64,000 nucleotides of DNA from DATLZB01 sp035574175 (GTDB lineage Bacteria > Pseudomonadota > Alphaproteobacteria > Rhizobiales > Hyphomicrobiaceae): contig DATLZB010000203.1 of the NCBI GenBank assembly GCA_035574175.1, forward strand, positions 1 through 64,000, read 5' to 3'. Below the pieces are notes generated by a model, which worked only from the letters and a program-made list of their open reading frames with translations, made no database searches and was not told where the DNA came from. Shown here in pieces: positions 9,277-18,735 of the stretch. A program made the position numbers and the translations under genes. Every line of letters starts with the position of its first letter. Position 1 is the stretch's first letter.

Positions 9277-12200
9277 ATGAACATCTCGATTCGCTCGCCA
9301 AGCCGAGCCGCGCAGGCGCGCACCGCCCCGCGGCGCGCCCCGCTTTTCATCCACCTCAAGGTCCATTCGGCCTATTCGCTGCTGGAAGGCGCGCTGCCCA
9401 TCGGCCGTCTTGCCAAGCTTGCCGCGGAGCTGGGCTTTCCGGCGATCGGCCTTACCGACACCAACAACCTGTTCGGCGTGCTCGAGTTCTCCGAGAAGAT
9501 GGCGCAGGCCGGCATCCAGCCGATCGCCGGGCTCGCGCTGGCGCTCGATCTGGAGGATCGCAGCCAGCCTGTCGCCGCCGGCGGCGCCCCCGCGCCGCGA
9601 ACAGCGCGCAACCGCGACGGTGCGCTCGCCCTCTTCGCCATGAACGAGGCGGGCTATTTGAACCTCATGCAGCTCGTCAGCCGAGCCCACTTGGGTTCGA
9701 GCGATGCGGAGGGCCCTCACGTCAAGTTGGCCGATCTAAAGGCACGGGCTGAGGGTCTCATCGCGCTCACCGGCGGACCGGAGGGCCCCATTGACCGAGC
9801 CCTCGCCGACGGCCAGGTGGAGCTTGCGCGGACCCGGCTGCTCGCCCTCAACGACATCTTCGCCGACCGCCTCTACGTCGAAATCCAGCGCCACGGCCTG
9901 GCCAGCGAGGCCCTGGTCGAGCCCCGGCTCATCGCCCTCGCCTACGACCTCGAGCTGCCCCTCGTTGCCACCAACGAGGCCTACTTCGCCACCGCCGAGG
10001 ACTATGAGGCGCACGATGCGCTGCTCTGCATTGCCGAGGGCAGCTATCTCGTCGACGATAACCGGCGGCGGCTGTCGCCCGAGCATTACCTCAAGCGCGC
10101 CGAGGACATGGCGCGGCTGTTCGCGGACCTTCCCGAGGCGCTCGACAATACGGTGGAGATCGCCAAGCGCTGCGCCTTCCGTCCCAAAGGGCGCAAGCCG
10201 ATCCTGCCCAACTACGTGCAGCTGAAGGACGGCGCCACGCCCGAGGAGCGGCTCGCCGCGGAGGCCGCCGAGCTGCGCCGACAGGCGGAGCAGGGGCTGG
10301 CCCAGCGTCTGGCAGCGAGCCCGCTCGCCCCCGGCTTCACGCGCGCCGACTACGAAGAGCGATTGGCCTTCGAACTTGACATCATCACCCGCATGAAGTT
10401 CCCCGGCTACTTCCTGATCGTCGCGGACTTCATCAAGTGGGCCAAGGCGCAGGACATTCCGGTGGGGCCGGGGCGCGGCTCCGGTGCCGGCTCGCTGGTC
10501 GCCTGGGCCCTCACCATCACCGACCTCGACCCGCTCCGCTTCGGGCTGCTGTTCGAGCGGTTCCTCAACCCCGAGCGCATTTCGATGCCGGACTTCGACA
10601 TCGACTTCTGCCAGAACCGGCGCGACGAGGTGATCCGCTACGTGCAGGCCAAGTATGGCCACGACCGCGTCGCCCAGATCATCACGCACGGCACCTTGCA
10701 GGCCCGCGCCGTGCTGCGCGACGTGGGCCGCGTGCTGCAGATTCCCTACGGACAGGTCGACCGGTTGGCCAAGCTCATCCCCGCCAACCCGGCGAACCCG
10801 GTAACGCTCAAGCAGGCGATTGCGGGCGAGCCCAAGCTGCAGCAGGCGCGCGCGGAGGACGAGGCCGTCGCCCGCCTGCTCGAGATCGCCGAGAAGCTCG
10901 AGGGCCTCTACCGCCACGCCTCGACCCACGCCGCCGGCCTCGTCATCGGCGACCGGCCGCTCGTCGAGCTGGTGCCCCTCTACCGCGACCCCAAGTCGGA
11001 CATGCCGGTCACCCAGTTCAACTGGAAAATGGTCGAGGCGGCCGGGCTCGTGAAGTTCGACTTCCTCGGCCTCAAGACGCTGACCGTGCTGAAGAAGGCG
11101 GTGGAGCTCGTGCGCCGCGGCCGCGGCATCGACGTCGATTTGTCCAAGGTGCCGCTCGACGACAAGAACACCTACGAGCTGCTGGCCCGGGCCGATACGG
11201 TCGGCGTGTTCCAGCTCGAAGGCTCGGGCGTGCGCGAGTTCCTAAAGCGGCTCAAGCCGGACCGCTTCGAGGACATCATGGCCATGACCGCCCTCTACCG
11301 GCCGGGGCCGATGGACAACATTCCGACCTACATCAACCGCAAGCACGGCGAGGAGCCGATCGAATACCTGCACCCGCTGCTCGAGCCGATCCTGAAGGAG
11401 ACCTACGGCGTCATCATCTACCAAGAGCAGGTGCTCAAGATCGCCCAGGTCATGGCCGGCTACACCCTCGGCCAAGCCGACATCCTGCGCAAGGCCATGG
11501 GCAAGAAGGACAAGGCGATCATGGCCCGCCAGCAGGCGGAGTTCGTCGCCGGTGCGGTCAGGAACGGCGTGAAGAAGGAAGAGGCCGCCCACATCTTCGA
11601 GCTGGTCGACAAGTTCGCCGGCTACGGCTTCAACAAGGCGCACACGGCCGCCTACGCGCATGTCGCCTACTATACCGCCTACATGAAGGCCAACTTCCGC
11701 GAGGAGTTCCTGGCCGCCTCGATGACCCTCGACATGGCCAACACCGACAAGCTCGCCATGTTCGCGGCCGAGGCGGCGCGGTCGGGCATCGAGGTCAAGC
11801 CGCCTTCGGTCAACGCATCCGCCATCGAGTTCGCGGTCGAGCCCGGCACCGCGCACAAGCCCGGCGCCATCCGCTATTCGCTCGCCGCGCTCAAGAATAT
11901 CGGGGAATCCGCGGTGGCCGCCATGGTGGCGGAACGGGAGGCCAATGGCCGCTTCACCGACGTCGCCGACTTCGCGCGCCGCCTCAACACCCGCGCCGTC
12001 AACAAGCGGGCGATCGAGACTCTGGCCGCCGCCGGCGCCTTCGACGACCTCGGCGTCGACCGTTCGGTCATGTACGCCAATGCGGATGCCGTGATCGCCT
12101 TTGCCAACCGTCTCGCCGAAGACGCGGCGGCAGGCACCACCGACCTGTTCGCGACCGTCAACGGCAACGGGCTGCCGCCGCCCATCGACCTGCGCCCGGT

Positions 12201-12858
12201 CGCTCCCTGGACGCCCATGGAGCGTCTCGAAAAGGAGTTCGAGTCGATCGGCTTCTACCTGTCCGGCCATCCGCTCGATGCCTACGAGAGCGTCCTCGGC
12301 GCGCTCGCCGTCATGCGGCGGAGCGACTTCGAAGCCGAGGCGGAACGGGCCGGCGCCTCGGGACGCCTCGCCGCTGTCGTCTCCGCCGTGCGCGAGCGCA
12401 AATCGCAGAAGGGCAACAAGTTCGCCTTCGCCATGTTCTCCGACGGCGAAGGTCAGTTCGAGGCGGTGGTTTTCTCCGACACGCTCTCCGCCTGCCGATC
12501 GCTGCTCGAACCGGGGACTCCGGTCTTGCTCAGCGTCGCCGCGGAGCGGGACGGGGAGTCGATGAAAATGCGCATCGAGGGGATCGAGGCGCTGGACAAG
12601 GCAGCCGCCACCCTGCAGCGGGGCGTCAAGATCAGGCTCGACGCGGCGGTGCTTCAGAACGGGTCGAGCGGGCAGGTGCTCGAGGCGCTGCGCGCACAGC
12701 TCAAGCCGGGCGGCAAGAGCGAGGTGCGCCTGGTGCTGGCCCTCCCAGAAGCGGGTCGCGAGGTCGAGATCGCCTTGCCGAGAACCTTCGATCTCTCCCC
12801 CATGCAGCGCGGCCAGATTTCAGTTTTGCCTGGAGTGATGGAGCTGGCCGAGCTTTAG
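9277..12858 (+). CDS. dnaE: DNA polymerase III subunit alpha (replicative type)
   Basis: Replicative C-family polymerase, 1193 aa from the ATG at 9277. Domains in order are: PHP (about 28-300, HLKVHSAYSLLEGALPI), palm with GPGRGSGAGSLVAWAL near 400, catalytic Asp residues in PDFDIDFCQNRR near 436 and KFDFLGLKTL near 594, fingers (ALYRPGPMDNIP), helix-hairpin-helix (GFNKAHTAAYA), and an OB fold (about 1030-1080). The length and motifs match DnaE1 rather than the error-prone ImuC/DnaE2. The reading frame is open 135 bases upstream of this ATG but overlaps the preceding gene. Its last 4 bases overlap the convergent GntR gene. Confidence 0.97.
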   Translation: MNISIRSPSRAAQARTAPRRAPLFIHLKVHSAYSLLEGALPIGRLAKLAAELGFPAIGLTDTNNLFGVLEFSEKMAQAGIQPIAGLALALDLEDRSQPVAAGGAPAPRTARNRDGALALFAMNEAGYLNLMQLVSRAHLGSSDAEGPHVKLADLKARAEGLIALTGGPEGPIDRALADGQVELARTRLLALNDIFADRLYVEIQRHGLASEALVEPRLIALAYDLELPLVATNEAYFATAEDYEAHDALLCIAEGSYLVDDNRRRLSPEHYLKRAEDMARLFADLPEALDNTVEIAKRCAFRPKGRKPILPNYVQLKDGATPEERLAAEAAELRRQAEQGLAQRLAASPLAPGFTRADYEERLAFELDIITRMKFPGYFLIVADFIKWAKAQDIPVGPGRGSGAGSLVAWALTITDLDPLRFGLLFERFLNPERISMPDFDIDFCQNRRDEVIRYVQAKYGHDRVAQIITHGTLQARAVLRDVGRVLQIPYGQVDRLAKLIPANPANPVTLKQAIAGEPKLQQARAEDEAVARLLEIAEKLEGLYRHASTHAAGLVIGDRPLVELVPLYRDPKSDMPVTQFNWKMVEAAGLVKFDFLGLKTLTVLKKAVELVRRGRGIDVDLSKVPLDDKNTYELLARADTVGVFQLEGSGVREFLKRLKPDRFEDIMAMTALYRPGPMDNIPTYINRKHGEEPIEYLHPLLEPILKETYGVIIYQEQVLKIAQVMAGYTLGQADILRKAMGKKDKAIMARQQAEFVAGAVRNGVKKEEAAHIFELVDKFAGYGFNKAHTAAYAHVAYYTAYMKANFREEFLAASMTLDMANTDKLAMFAAEAARSGIEVKPPSVNASAIEFAVEPGTAHKPGAIRYSLAALKNIGESAVAAMVAEREANGRFTDVADFARRLNTRAVNKRAIETLAAAGAFDDLGVDRSVMYANADAVIAFANRLAEDAAAGTTDLFATVNGNGLPPPIDLRPVAPWTPMERLEKEFESIGFYLSGHPLDAYESVLGALAVMRRSDFEAEAERAGASGRLAAVVSAVRERKSQKGNKFAFAMFSDGEGQFEAVVFSDTLSACRSLLEPGTPVLLSVAAERDGESMKMRIEGIEALDKAAATLQRGVKIRLDAAVLQNGSSGQVLEALRAQLKPGGKSEVRLVLALPEAGREVEIALPRTFDLSPMQRGQISVLPGVMELAEL

Positions 12859-13628
12859 GGCATGCGCGCTAGGCTTGCCGCTTCATGCTTACGCTTGCGG
12901 CCGCTGTCCCCCGTCTGGACGAAGTAGTGACGGTCCATGAGGTGGCAATGGGCAACCCGCCACTGTATCGGACGGCCGTCTATCAGGTGAACAAGGCGGT
13001 CGAGACGGAGCAGCGCCGCGCCCGGCGGGACCGCCAGCGCATCGGCGGCGTCATGGTCGGCCTTCGCGATGGTGATTTTCTCCTCGGCGCCGCCGAGCAG
13101 AAGGCCGAACTGCTGAGCGAGCGCCGACAGCTTGACCGGCGGATCGCTCTGGCGTTCGAGGCCTGGAAAGCGCGCGGCAGGCATCACGATATCCTCGAGC
13201 AGGAAGGGCCGCCGGCCGGCGGAACGGATGCGGCGGATGCGCAGAACCCGGCACGGCAGGTCGAGTCCGAGCCGTGCCCGCTCCACCTCGCTTGCCGCCT
13301 CTGCACGCATGTGATGGTGGCTCACTTCGCAAGCGGCGGGCCGGTTGTCGGGTCCGCGCAGGTGGCCGAAGCGGCGGAGCGTCTCGGTCTGCGTCAGGTC
13401 GTTGACAAAGGTGCCGCGGCCCTGGCGGCGGGTCACGAGCTGATCCATCTCCAGTTCGCCCAGCGCCTTTCGCACCGTGCCCTGACTCACCTGCAATTGC
13501 CGGGACAACTCGACCTCGTTGGGAAGCATGGCGCCCGCCTGCCACTCACCCCGCACGATCCGATCGGCCAGGGCATCGCGCACTTGCAGATAGAGGGGCC
13601 TCGTCGAAAACTGCACCGCGATTGCCAT
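12855..13628 (-). CDS. GntR/HutC-family transcriptional regulator with UTRA domain
   Basis: A 257-aa regulator. The N-terminal winged helix-turn-helix (about 10-80) shows the GntR pattern: PLYLQVRDALADRIVRGEW, then LPNEVELSRQLQVSQGTVRKAL, then TRRQGRGTFV. A C-terminal UTRA effector domain follows (about 95-235), ending near HLIDGRPIQWRVAHCHL. UTRA domains bind small ligands; the ligand here is not evident because no catabolic gene sits beside it. The TAA stop at 12857-12855 is embedded in the end of dnaE. AT-rich DNA with direct repeats lies upstream and may be its own control region. Confidence 0.9.
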   Translation of the reverse strand: MAIAVQFSTRPLYLQVRDALADRIVRGEWQAGAMLPNEVELSRQLQVSQGTVRKALGELEMDQLVTRRQGRGTFVNDLTQTETLRRFGHLRGPDNRPAACEVSHHHMRAEAASEVERARLGLDLPCRVLRIRRIRSAGRRPFLLEDIVMPAARFPGLERQSDPPVKLSALAQQFGLLLGGAEEKITIAKADHDAADALAVPPGAALLRLDRLVHLIDGRPIQWRVAHCHLMDRHYFVQTGDSGRKRKHEAASLARMP

Positions 13629-13995
13629 GGGTCAATCTCCGAACGGTTTGGGCTGAAGAGAGAGAATCTTCAATAAATGCCAGATCGCAAGCATAAGATA
13701 CTACACTTAAGCATATTGATGCAATGCAAACGATCCTGGGATCCACAAGCCGATCGCCCCGCTAACGACGGAAATTCGCCAAAAAGGGCTGGCCCGCCAT
13801 TCCGTCACTCATACGTTCGTCATTCATAAAAAATTTGCGCATATGTAGGATTATGCGTAGGCAAATGCTTCAAACGTGAGGGAAAGCTCTTCCCTCGAGC
13901 AAGTTGTCGCGGCCGGCCGCTCTGGCCGCAGCTGCTCCCCGCTCTCCCCCGATAGCCGGTGGGAGCGGTCGGCCGCGACGCCTTATCCGATGCCA
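13629..13995. promoter_or_regulatory. AT-rich 367-bp intergenic region, putative GntR-gene control region
   Basis: No gene is supported here. It is clearly more AT-rich than its surroundings. Upstream of the GntR start it carries two direct AAGCATA repeats 20 bp apart (13689-13695 and 13709-13715). Further on there is an inverted repeat CGCATA/TATGCG with an 8-bp spacer (13838-13843 and 13852-13857). Both could be operators for the adjacent regulator, but this is inference. The longest open frame over its right part is the antisense shadow of the next gene. Confidence 0.3.
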
Positions 13996-14505
13996 TCAGA
14001 TCCTGCGGCTATCGTAGGCCCAGTGCAGCAAGGCCTGGCGCTGGCGACGGCGGCAGGCGAGGTCGCCTGGCGCGCAGGCGCGCTCGATCTGACGCACGTG
14101 GCGGCGCATCGCCTTCCAGCGCCGGATCTGGCGGGCGTCCTCCTCCGGCATGCGCCGGCCCATCGTGTAGCGGCAGTACCATTGGAACCATCCGCGCGGA
14201 TCATCGGGATGGATCCATCCCTTCCTGCGCCACTCCGACAGTGGTTCGCTGGCGTCGACGCCGAAATAGTTGAGCGAACAATCACGGCCTCCGGTTGCCA
14301 GCTTGGCGCGGGCGAACCAGCTTGCCGGAAACTCTTCGCGGCAGTCGGTCATGTACTTGCCGCAGAACACGCCGAGGCGGAGCATTTCCTTGGGCGTCAG
14401 CTCGGGACGGAACGCCGGATCGAAATTGCGGCCGATGGGCTCGGTGAGCACGTAGCGATATCCGCTCTGCATCCGATCGTTGACGATGACGATCTTCGGC
14501 CTCAC
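13996..14505 (-). CDS. Conserved hypothetical protein
   Basis: A 169-aa basic protein of unknown function. It opens with KIVIVNDRMQSGYRYVLTEP and contains FDPAFRPELTPKEMLRLG, CGKYMTDC and a Trp/Tyr/Arg-rich stretch (RGWFQWYCRYTMGRR). The C-terminus is Arg-rich, with a Cys pair (ACAPGDLAC). No signal peptide or membrane segment is seen. Its GTG start (14505) overlaps the stop of the upstream oxidoreductase gene as GTGA, so the two are probably co-translated. It is the third gene of a pyrC-oxidoreductase-hypothetical operon. I do not recognise a function. Confidence 0.75.
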   Translation of the reverse strand: MRPKIVIVNDRMQSGYRYVLTEPIGRNFDPAFRPELTPKEMLRLGVFCGKYMTDCREEFPASWFARAKLATGGRDCSLNYFGVDASEPLSEWRRKGWIHPDDPRGWFQWYCRYTMGRRMPEEDARQIRRWKAMRRHVRQIERACAPGDLACRRRQRQALLHWAYDSRRI

Positions 14506-15509
14506 CGCGCCTGCTCCCGATCCCGTGGCGAGAGCACGAGACGGCCTTGCGCCTTTCGGTCGGCGATGAGCTGCAAGGCCGTTGCGAAATCTTCGAGCGG
14601 CAGCGTGGTCGTCGCGGGAGGCTTCACGCTGCCGTCCGCCAGCCAGTCATGGATTTCGCCGTAGCACCGGCGGACGATGTCGGGCCGGCGCTTGTGATAG
14701 TCGCTGATCTGGATGCCGCTCACCTCAATGTTCTTTACGAGCAGGTAGTTGGCGGCGACCGTGGGGATGCGGCCCGCGGCAAAGCCCATCACGACCAGGC
14801 GGCCGCGCCAAGCCAGCGCGCGGATCGCGGCATCGAAGACGTCGCCGCCCAGCGCATCGAGGATGACGTCCGCGCCGCGACCGTCGGTTTGCGCCCACAC
14901 CTGCTCGCGTAGGGTCTCGCGCAGGTCGGCTCGCGAAACATCGACCATGCCGTCCGCGCCGGCGGCGCTGAGGGCCGCAAACTTGTCGGCCGACGACACG
15001 CCGGCGAGCACTTTGGCGCCCATTGCCTTGGCGAGCTGCACGGCCGCGCTGCCGACGCCGCCGCTGGCGCCGAGCACGAGCACCGTCTCCCCGGCCGCGA
15101 TGCGGGCCCGGTCGCGCAGCGCTACCCAAGCCGTGTCGTAGGTGAGCGACATGGCCGCCGCGTGAGCGAGCGAGAGGGCATCGGGCAGCCGGTAGCAGAG
15201 GGCGGCATCGACCGCGACCAGCTCGGCAAAACCGCCCTGCCACGCCATGGCGAGTACGCGGTCGCCGGCCTGCAGGTCTTTGACCCCGGCGCCCACCGCG
15301 CGCACGATGCCGGCCGGGCTCCTACCGGGGGTGAAGGGCAGTTTGGGGCGCACCTGGTACTTGCCGGCGATGGTGAGCAGGTCGGCGAAATTGACCGGCG
15401 CGGCATGGATTTCGACCAGCGCCTCGCCCGTGCCCGCCACCGGCTCCGGCACCTCCTCCAGCGCCGCATTGGCGATCGGTCCGAACTCGCGCACGATCAC
15501 GGCTCGCAT
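14502..15509 (-). CDS. NADPH:quinone oxidoreductase family protein (zinc-independent MDR)
   Basis: A 335-aa medium-chain dehydrogenase/reductase of the quinone oxidoreductase (QOR) group. The N-terminal GroES-like domain contains VNFADLLTIAGKYQ and PFTPGRSPAGIV. The Rossmann domain carries the NADPH-binding AGETVLVLGASGGVGSAAVQ near residue 140, and the C-terminus has VMGFAAGRIP. Cysteine ligands for structural zinc are absent, as expected for QOR. It reduces quinones or enones; the true substrate is unknown. It lies 26 bp after pyrC on the same strand. Confidence 0.88.
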   Translation of the reverse strand: MRAVIVREFGPIANAALEEVPEPVAGTGEALVEIHAAPVNFADLLTIAGKYQVRPKLPFTPGRSPAGIVRAVGAGVKDLQAGDRVLAMAWQGGFAELVAVDAALCYRLPDALSLAHAAAMSLTYDTAWVALRDRARIAAGETVLVLGASGGVGSAAVQLAKAMGAKVLAGVSSADKFAALSAAGADGMVDVSRADLRETLREQVWAQTDGRGADVILDALGGDVFDAAIRALAWRGRLVVMGFAAGRIPTVAANYLLVKNIEVSGIQISDYHKRRPDIVRRCYGEIHDWLADGSVKPPATTTLPLEDFATALQLIADRKAQGRLVLSPRDREQAR

Positions 15510-15535
15510 GTGTCGAGCTTCCTTGGTTCAGCCCC

Positions 15536-16582
15536 TCACGTCTCGACCACGCGCCAGGTGATCGTTTCGCCGCCCCGGTACACGGCCACCCGCTGCTCCG
15601 GCCCGTCGACGACCACTTCCTCCGGCGCGGTCCAGGGCGAGCGTTCGAGGGTGATGGTGTCCACGTTGGGGGCCAGCCCGTAATGCGCCGGGCCGTTGAG
15701 TGCGGCGAAGGCTTCGAGCTTGTCGAGTCGGCCCTCCTCCTCGAACACGCGAGCATAGGTTTCGATGGCCACCGGCGCGCTGAAGACGCCGGCCGCGCCG
15801 ACCGCGGCGAGCTTGCGCGAGACGGGATGCGGCGCCGAGTCGGTGCCGAGGAAGAAGGCGGGATGACCGGACGTCGCCGCGCTGCGCAGCGCGGCGCGGT
15901 CGGCGTGCGTCTTGACCACCGGCATGCAGTACATGTGCGGTCGGTTGCCCGAGCCGAGCCATTCTGTGCGCGTGAGCTCAAGGTGATGCGCGGTGATGGT
16001 GGCGCCAACCTGAGGCGACGCGGCGAGCACGTAGTCGACGCCAATCTTGGAGGACACGTGCTCGAGCACGATTTTGAGGCCCGGGAACGCCTTGGCGATC
16101 GGCACCAGACGCCGCTCGATGAATACCGCCTCGCGGTCGAACACATCGACCGCGGGATCGGCATCTTCCCCGTGGACGAGCAGGCGCATGCCGATCTTCT
16201 CCATCCGCGCCAGCACCGGCGCGATCCGTTTGTAGTCGGTGACGCCGTGCGCGGAGTTGCTGGTGGCGTGCGCGGGATAGAGCTTGACCGCCGCGAATAC
16301 GCCCTCGCAAAACCCGCGCTCGACATCGTCGGGGTCGGTGTCGTCGGTAAGATAGCAGGTGATGAGCGGCTTGAAGCGCAAGCCCTTGGGCAGCGCCGCC
16401 AGCACCCGTGCCCGATAGGCGATCCCGTCCGCCGTGGTGCGGACTGGCGGTACCAGGTTCGGCATCAGGATGGCACGCCCGAAGCGCCGCGCCGTGAACG
16501 GCAGGCACGCCTTCAGCATGGCGCCGTCACGCACGTGCACGTGCCAGTCGTCGGGCCGGCGAATGGTCAGCCGCTCGGTCAT
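15536..16582 (-). CDS. pyrC: Dihydroorotase, class II
   Basis: Third step of pyrimidine synthesis: it cyclises carbamoyl-aspartate to dihydroorotate. The 348-aa length and the metal-binding DWHVHVRDGAML at residue 12 are those of the E. coli-type homodimeric PyrC. Other visible motifs are MPNLVPPV, AVKLYPAHATSNS with the carbamylated Lys, LVHGEDAD, and FLGTDSAPH with the catalytic Asp. It appears to be the first gene of a minus-strand run of three. Confidence 0.96.
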   Translation of the reverse strand: MTERLTIRRPDDWHVHVRDGAMLKACLPFTARRFGRAILMPNLVPPVRTTADGIAYRARVLAALPKGLRFKPLITCYLTDDTDPDDVERGFCEGVFAAVKLYPAHATSNSAHGVTDYKRIAPVLARMEKIGMRLLVHGEDADPAVDVFDREAVFIERRLVPIAKAFPGLKIVLEHVSSKIGVDYVLAASPQVGATITAHHLELTRTEWLGSGNRPHMYCMPVVKTHADRAALRSAATSGHPAFFLGTDSAPHPVSRKLAAVGAAGVFSAPVAIETYARVFEEEGRLDKLEAFAALNGPAHYGLAPNVDTITLERSPWTAPEEVVVDGPEQRVAVYRGGETITWRVVET

Positions 16583-16743
16583 CGCGCTTCTCTAGACTGG
16601 CCTTGCCTTGGAGCGCAACCGCACCGCCGCTCCTCAGGCTCCTAAAGGCGCCAAACGTGCGCTTCTCTGTTGCGAATATCGGCGCACGGTTTAGGGTACG
16701 ACGCTGGCGGACAACAAGAACAGCCAAACCTGGGAGGAGGACC

Positions 16744-17757
16744 ATGACCACCGCTCGCAGCTTTGCCGTCACACTGGCCGCGCTCACCCTGGCCTCGGCG
16801 AGCGCCGAGCTGGCCGCTGCCGACGACTTCTACAAGGGCAAGACCGTCACCATCGTGGTCGGCTTTTCTCCGGGCGGCGGCTATGACACGTATGCGCGCA
16901 CGCTCGCCCGCCACATCGCCAACCACATACCCGGCAACCCCACCGTCATCGTGCAGAACATGCCTGGGGCCGGCAGCCTCACGGCGGTCCGCCACCTCGA
17001 TGCCACCGCGCCCAAGGACGGCACCGTGATCACCGCCTTCAACCCAGGCCAGATCACCGAGTCGCTGACCGACCCGGGCAAGGTCAAGCTCAAGTTCTCC
17101 GACTTCGCCTTCCTCGGCAGCATCACGCGCGACTTCCGCGTTTGCTACGCTTGGCACGCGACCGGCATCAGGAACTGGCAGGATCTCGTCAAGGCCAAGG
17201 AGTTCATCCTCGGCGCCACCTCCCCGGGCGTCAGCTCCTATGTCAACGGCGCCATCCTGCGCAACGTGTTCGGGCTGAACGTGCGCCAGGTGGTGGGCTT
17301 CCCCGGCAGCGCCGAGCAGCGGCTCGCCATCGAGCGCGGCGAGCTGCACGGCGACTGCGGGTCCTGGAGCAGCATTCCCGAGGACTGGATCGCGGGCAAG
17401 AAGATCAATCCGCTGGTGCGGTTCTCGCCGGTCAGCACGCCGGACATGCCCCCGGACATCCCCTATGCCGGCGACCTTGCCAAGACCGACGAGCAGAAGC
17501 GGATTCTCGGCATCGTCGGCGCCGCCGGCGAGCTCGGCCGACCCTATATCGTGTCCAAGGAGGTGCCCAAGGACCGGCTGGCCATCCTGCGTAAGGCCTT
17601 CGATGCGACCGTGCGCGACAAGGCCTTTCTGTCGGATGCGGAAAAGCAGCGCCTGCCGGTCAATCCGGCCACCGGCGAGGAAGCCGAGAACATCATCGCC
17701 GAGATCTACTCCGCGCCACCCGACCTCGTCGAAAAGGCGAAGAACGCCATCAAGTGA
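16744..17757 (+). CDS. Tripartite tricarboxylate transporter substrate-binding protein (TctC/Bug family)
   Basis: Periplasmic binding protein of 337 aa. The ATG at 16744 follows an excellent ribosome-binding site (gggaggagg, 16732-16740). A signal peptide with a probable cut after SAELAAA is seen, then the Bug-family start GKTVTIVVGFSPGGGYDTYA and VIVQNMPGAGS. The ligand is unknown; Bug proteins bind carboxylates and related compounds. No tctA or tctB membrane genes are in the window, so it is an orphan receptor, which is common for this family. It is divergent from pyrC across 161 bp. Confidence 0.9.
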   Translation: MTTARSFAVTLAALTLASASAELAAADDFYKGKTVTIVVGFSPGGGYDTYARTLARHIANHIPGNPTVIVQNMPGAGSLTAVRHLDATAPKDGTVITAFNPGQITESLTDPGKVKLKFSDFAFLGSITRDFRVCYAWHATGIRNWQDLVKAKEFILGATSPGVSSYVNGAILRNVFGLNVRQVVGFPGSAEQRLAIERGELHGDCGSWSSIPEDWIAGKKINPLVRFSPVSTPDMPPDIPYAGDLAKTDEQKRILGIVGAAGELGRPYIVSKEVPKDRLAILRKAFDATVRDKAFLSDAEKQRLPVNPATGEEAENIIAEIYSAPPDLVEKAKNAIK

Positions 17758-17962
17758 TCGATCGGGCAACAAGCCGGCAACAAGGGTGCGTGGAGCGTGC
17801 GACGATCGGTTGCGGGGCACGCGTCGTGCTGCCGCGAGCGTGTCAGGGGCCGAGCGCGAACCGCGCATCGCGCCGGCCTGTGGCGCGCCGGCCATAGGCA
17901 ACGGCATCCCCACCGACTAGCGTGGGGGGCGGCCGGAACGGCTGGGGGCTGCCGGGGTTTCA

Positions 17963-18703
17963 ATGCGTTGTCAGGCGTCGTGGCGTCGGTCGGGGCTCGC
18001 GGGTCTTGCGGCCCTCATGCTGGCGGGATGCAGCACGCTCAAGGCGCCCGAGCCGGGCGGCGTCGTGCAGGTCGCCGACATCATCAACTCCGTGAAATGC
18101 GGCTTGGCCGAAGCGCTCCAGTCGGAGGCGGGCCGCCGGCGCCTGCCCGGCACCATCGCAACTGTGGAGCTGCAACTCAAGATCGTCGATACACGCTCCT
18201 TCGGCGCGAGCAGCCCGTCGCGGGGACCGTTCGTGTTCGCCTGGCAGGGGCCGCTGGTGCTCCCTGCCCTGTCGGGCTCGAGCGAGCAGTCGTGGGCCGT
18301 CGACACCACGATCAATCTCACCTACCGGCTCGATGCGCCCAACGTCACCGTGTGCCGCGCCGACGGCGTCGACCGGCGCGACCGCTTCGGCTTTGCCCGC
18401 TGGCTCGCCGACATCATCGCCGGGCTGTCGCGGGTGTCGCTGGAAGGGCCGAGGGGCAGCCTCGACCGGCTCACCTACGACGCAACGTTTGCGGTCACGC
18501 GGGAGGGCGGAGTGGGGGGCAGCCTCAAGGTGGTGTTCCTCGACGCCGGCCTTGAGGCCTCGCGCGGGCGCGCCGATACCCAGCGGCTCAGGATCGTGAT
18601 CTCCGGCCCCAACGCCATCGCCACCAGCCTCGATGGTGTTGCGCGATCGCGCAGCGCACCGGCCATTCCGAACCTGAGCACGGCGCGGCCGTCGCCGCCG
18701 TGA
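17963..18703 (+). CDS. Predicted lipoprotein of unknown function
   Basis: A 246-aa protein with a lipoprotein signal peptide: a basic N-terminus, a hydrophobic core and the lipobox LAGC with the lipidated Cys at residue 23. The mature part is mostly beta-like and has a stretch of alternating hydrophobic residues (WAVDTTINLTYRL). The C-terminus is Pro/Ser-rich. I do not recognise a domain. It stands alone, 205 bp after the TctC-type gene, and ends facing a small minus-strand gene. Confidence 0.7.
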   Translation: MRCQASWRRSGLAGLAALMLAGCSTLKAPEPGGVVQVADIINSVKCGLAEALQSEAGRRRLPGTIATVELQLKIVDTRSFGASSPSRGPFVFAWQGPLVLPALSGSSEQSWAVDTTINLTYRLDAPNVTVCRADGVDRRDRFGFARWLADIIAGLSRVSLEGPRGSLDRLTYDATFAVTREGGVGGSLKVVFLDAGLEASRGRADTQRLRIVISGPNAIATSLDGVARSRSAPAIPNLSTARPSPP

Positions 18704-18735
18704 CCTCATCGAGCTTGACCGCAGGCCACACCCCG

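Noticed and set aside
10437..12872. 811-codon frame overlapping dnaE
   Set aside because: Out-of-frame shadow of dnaE, dominated by Arg/Gly/His/Pro.
13876..14664. 262-codon plus-strand frame over the minus-strand hypothetical gene
   Set aside because: The antisense protein on the minus strand has a coupled GTGA start and more natural composition; the plus-strand frame has no ribosome-binding site or domain.
16642..17913. 423-codon minus-strand frame across the TctC gene
   Set aside because: Antisense shadow of a receptor with clear signal peptide and family motifs.
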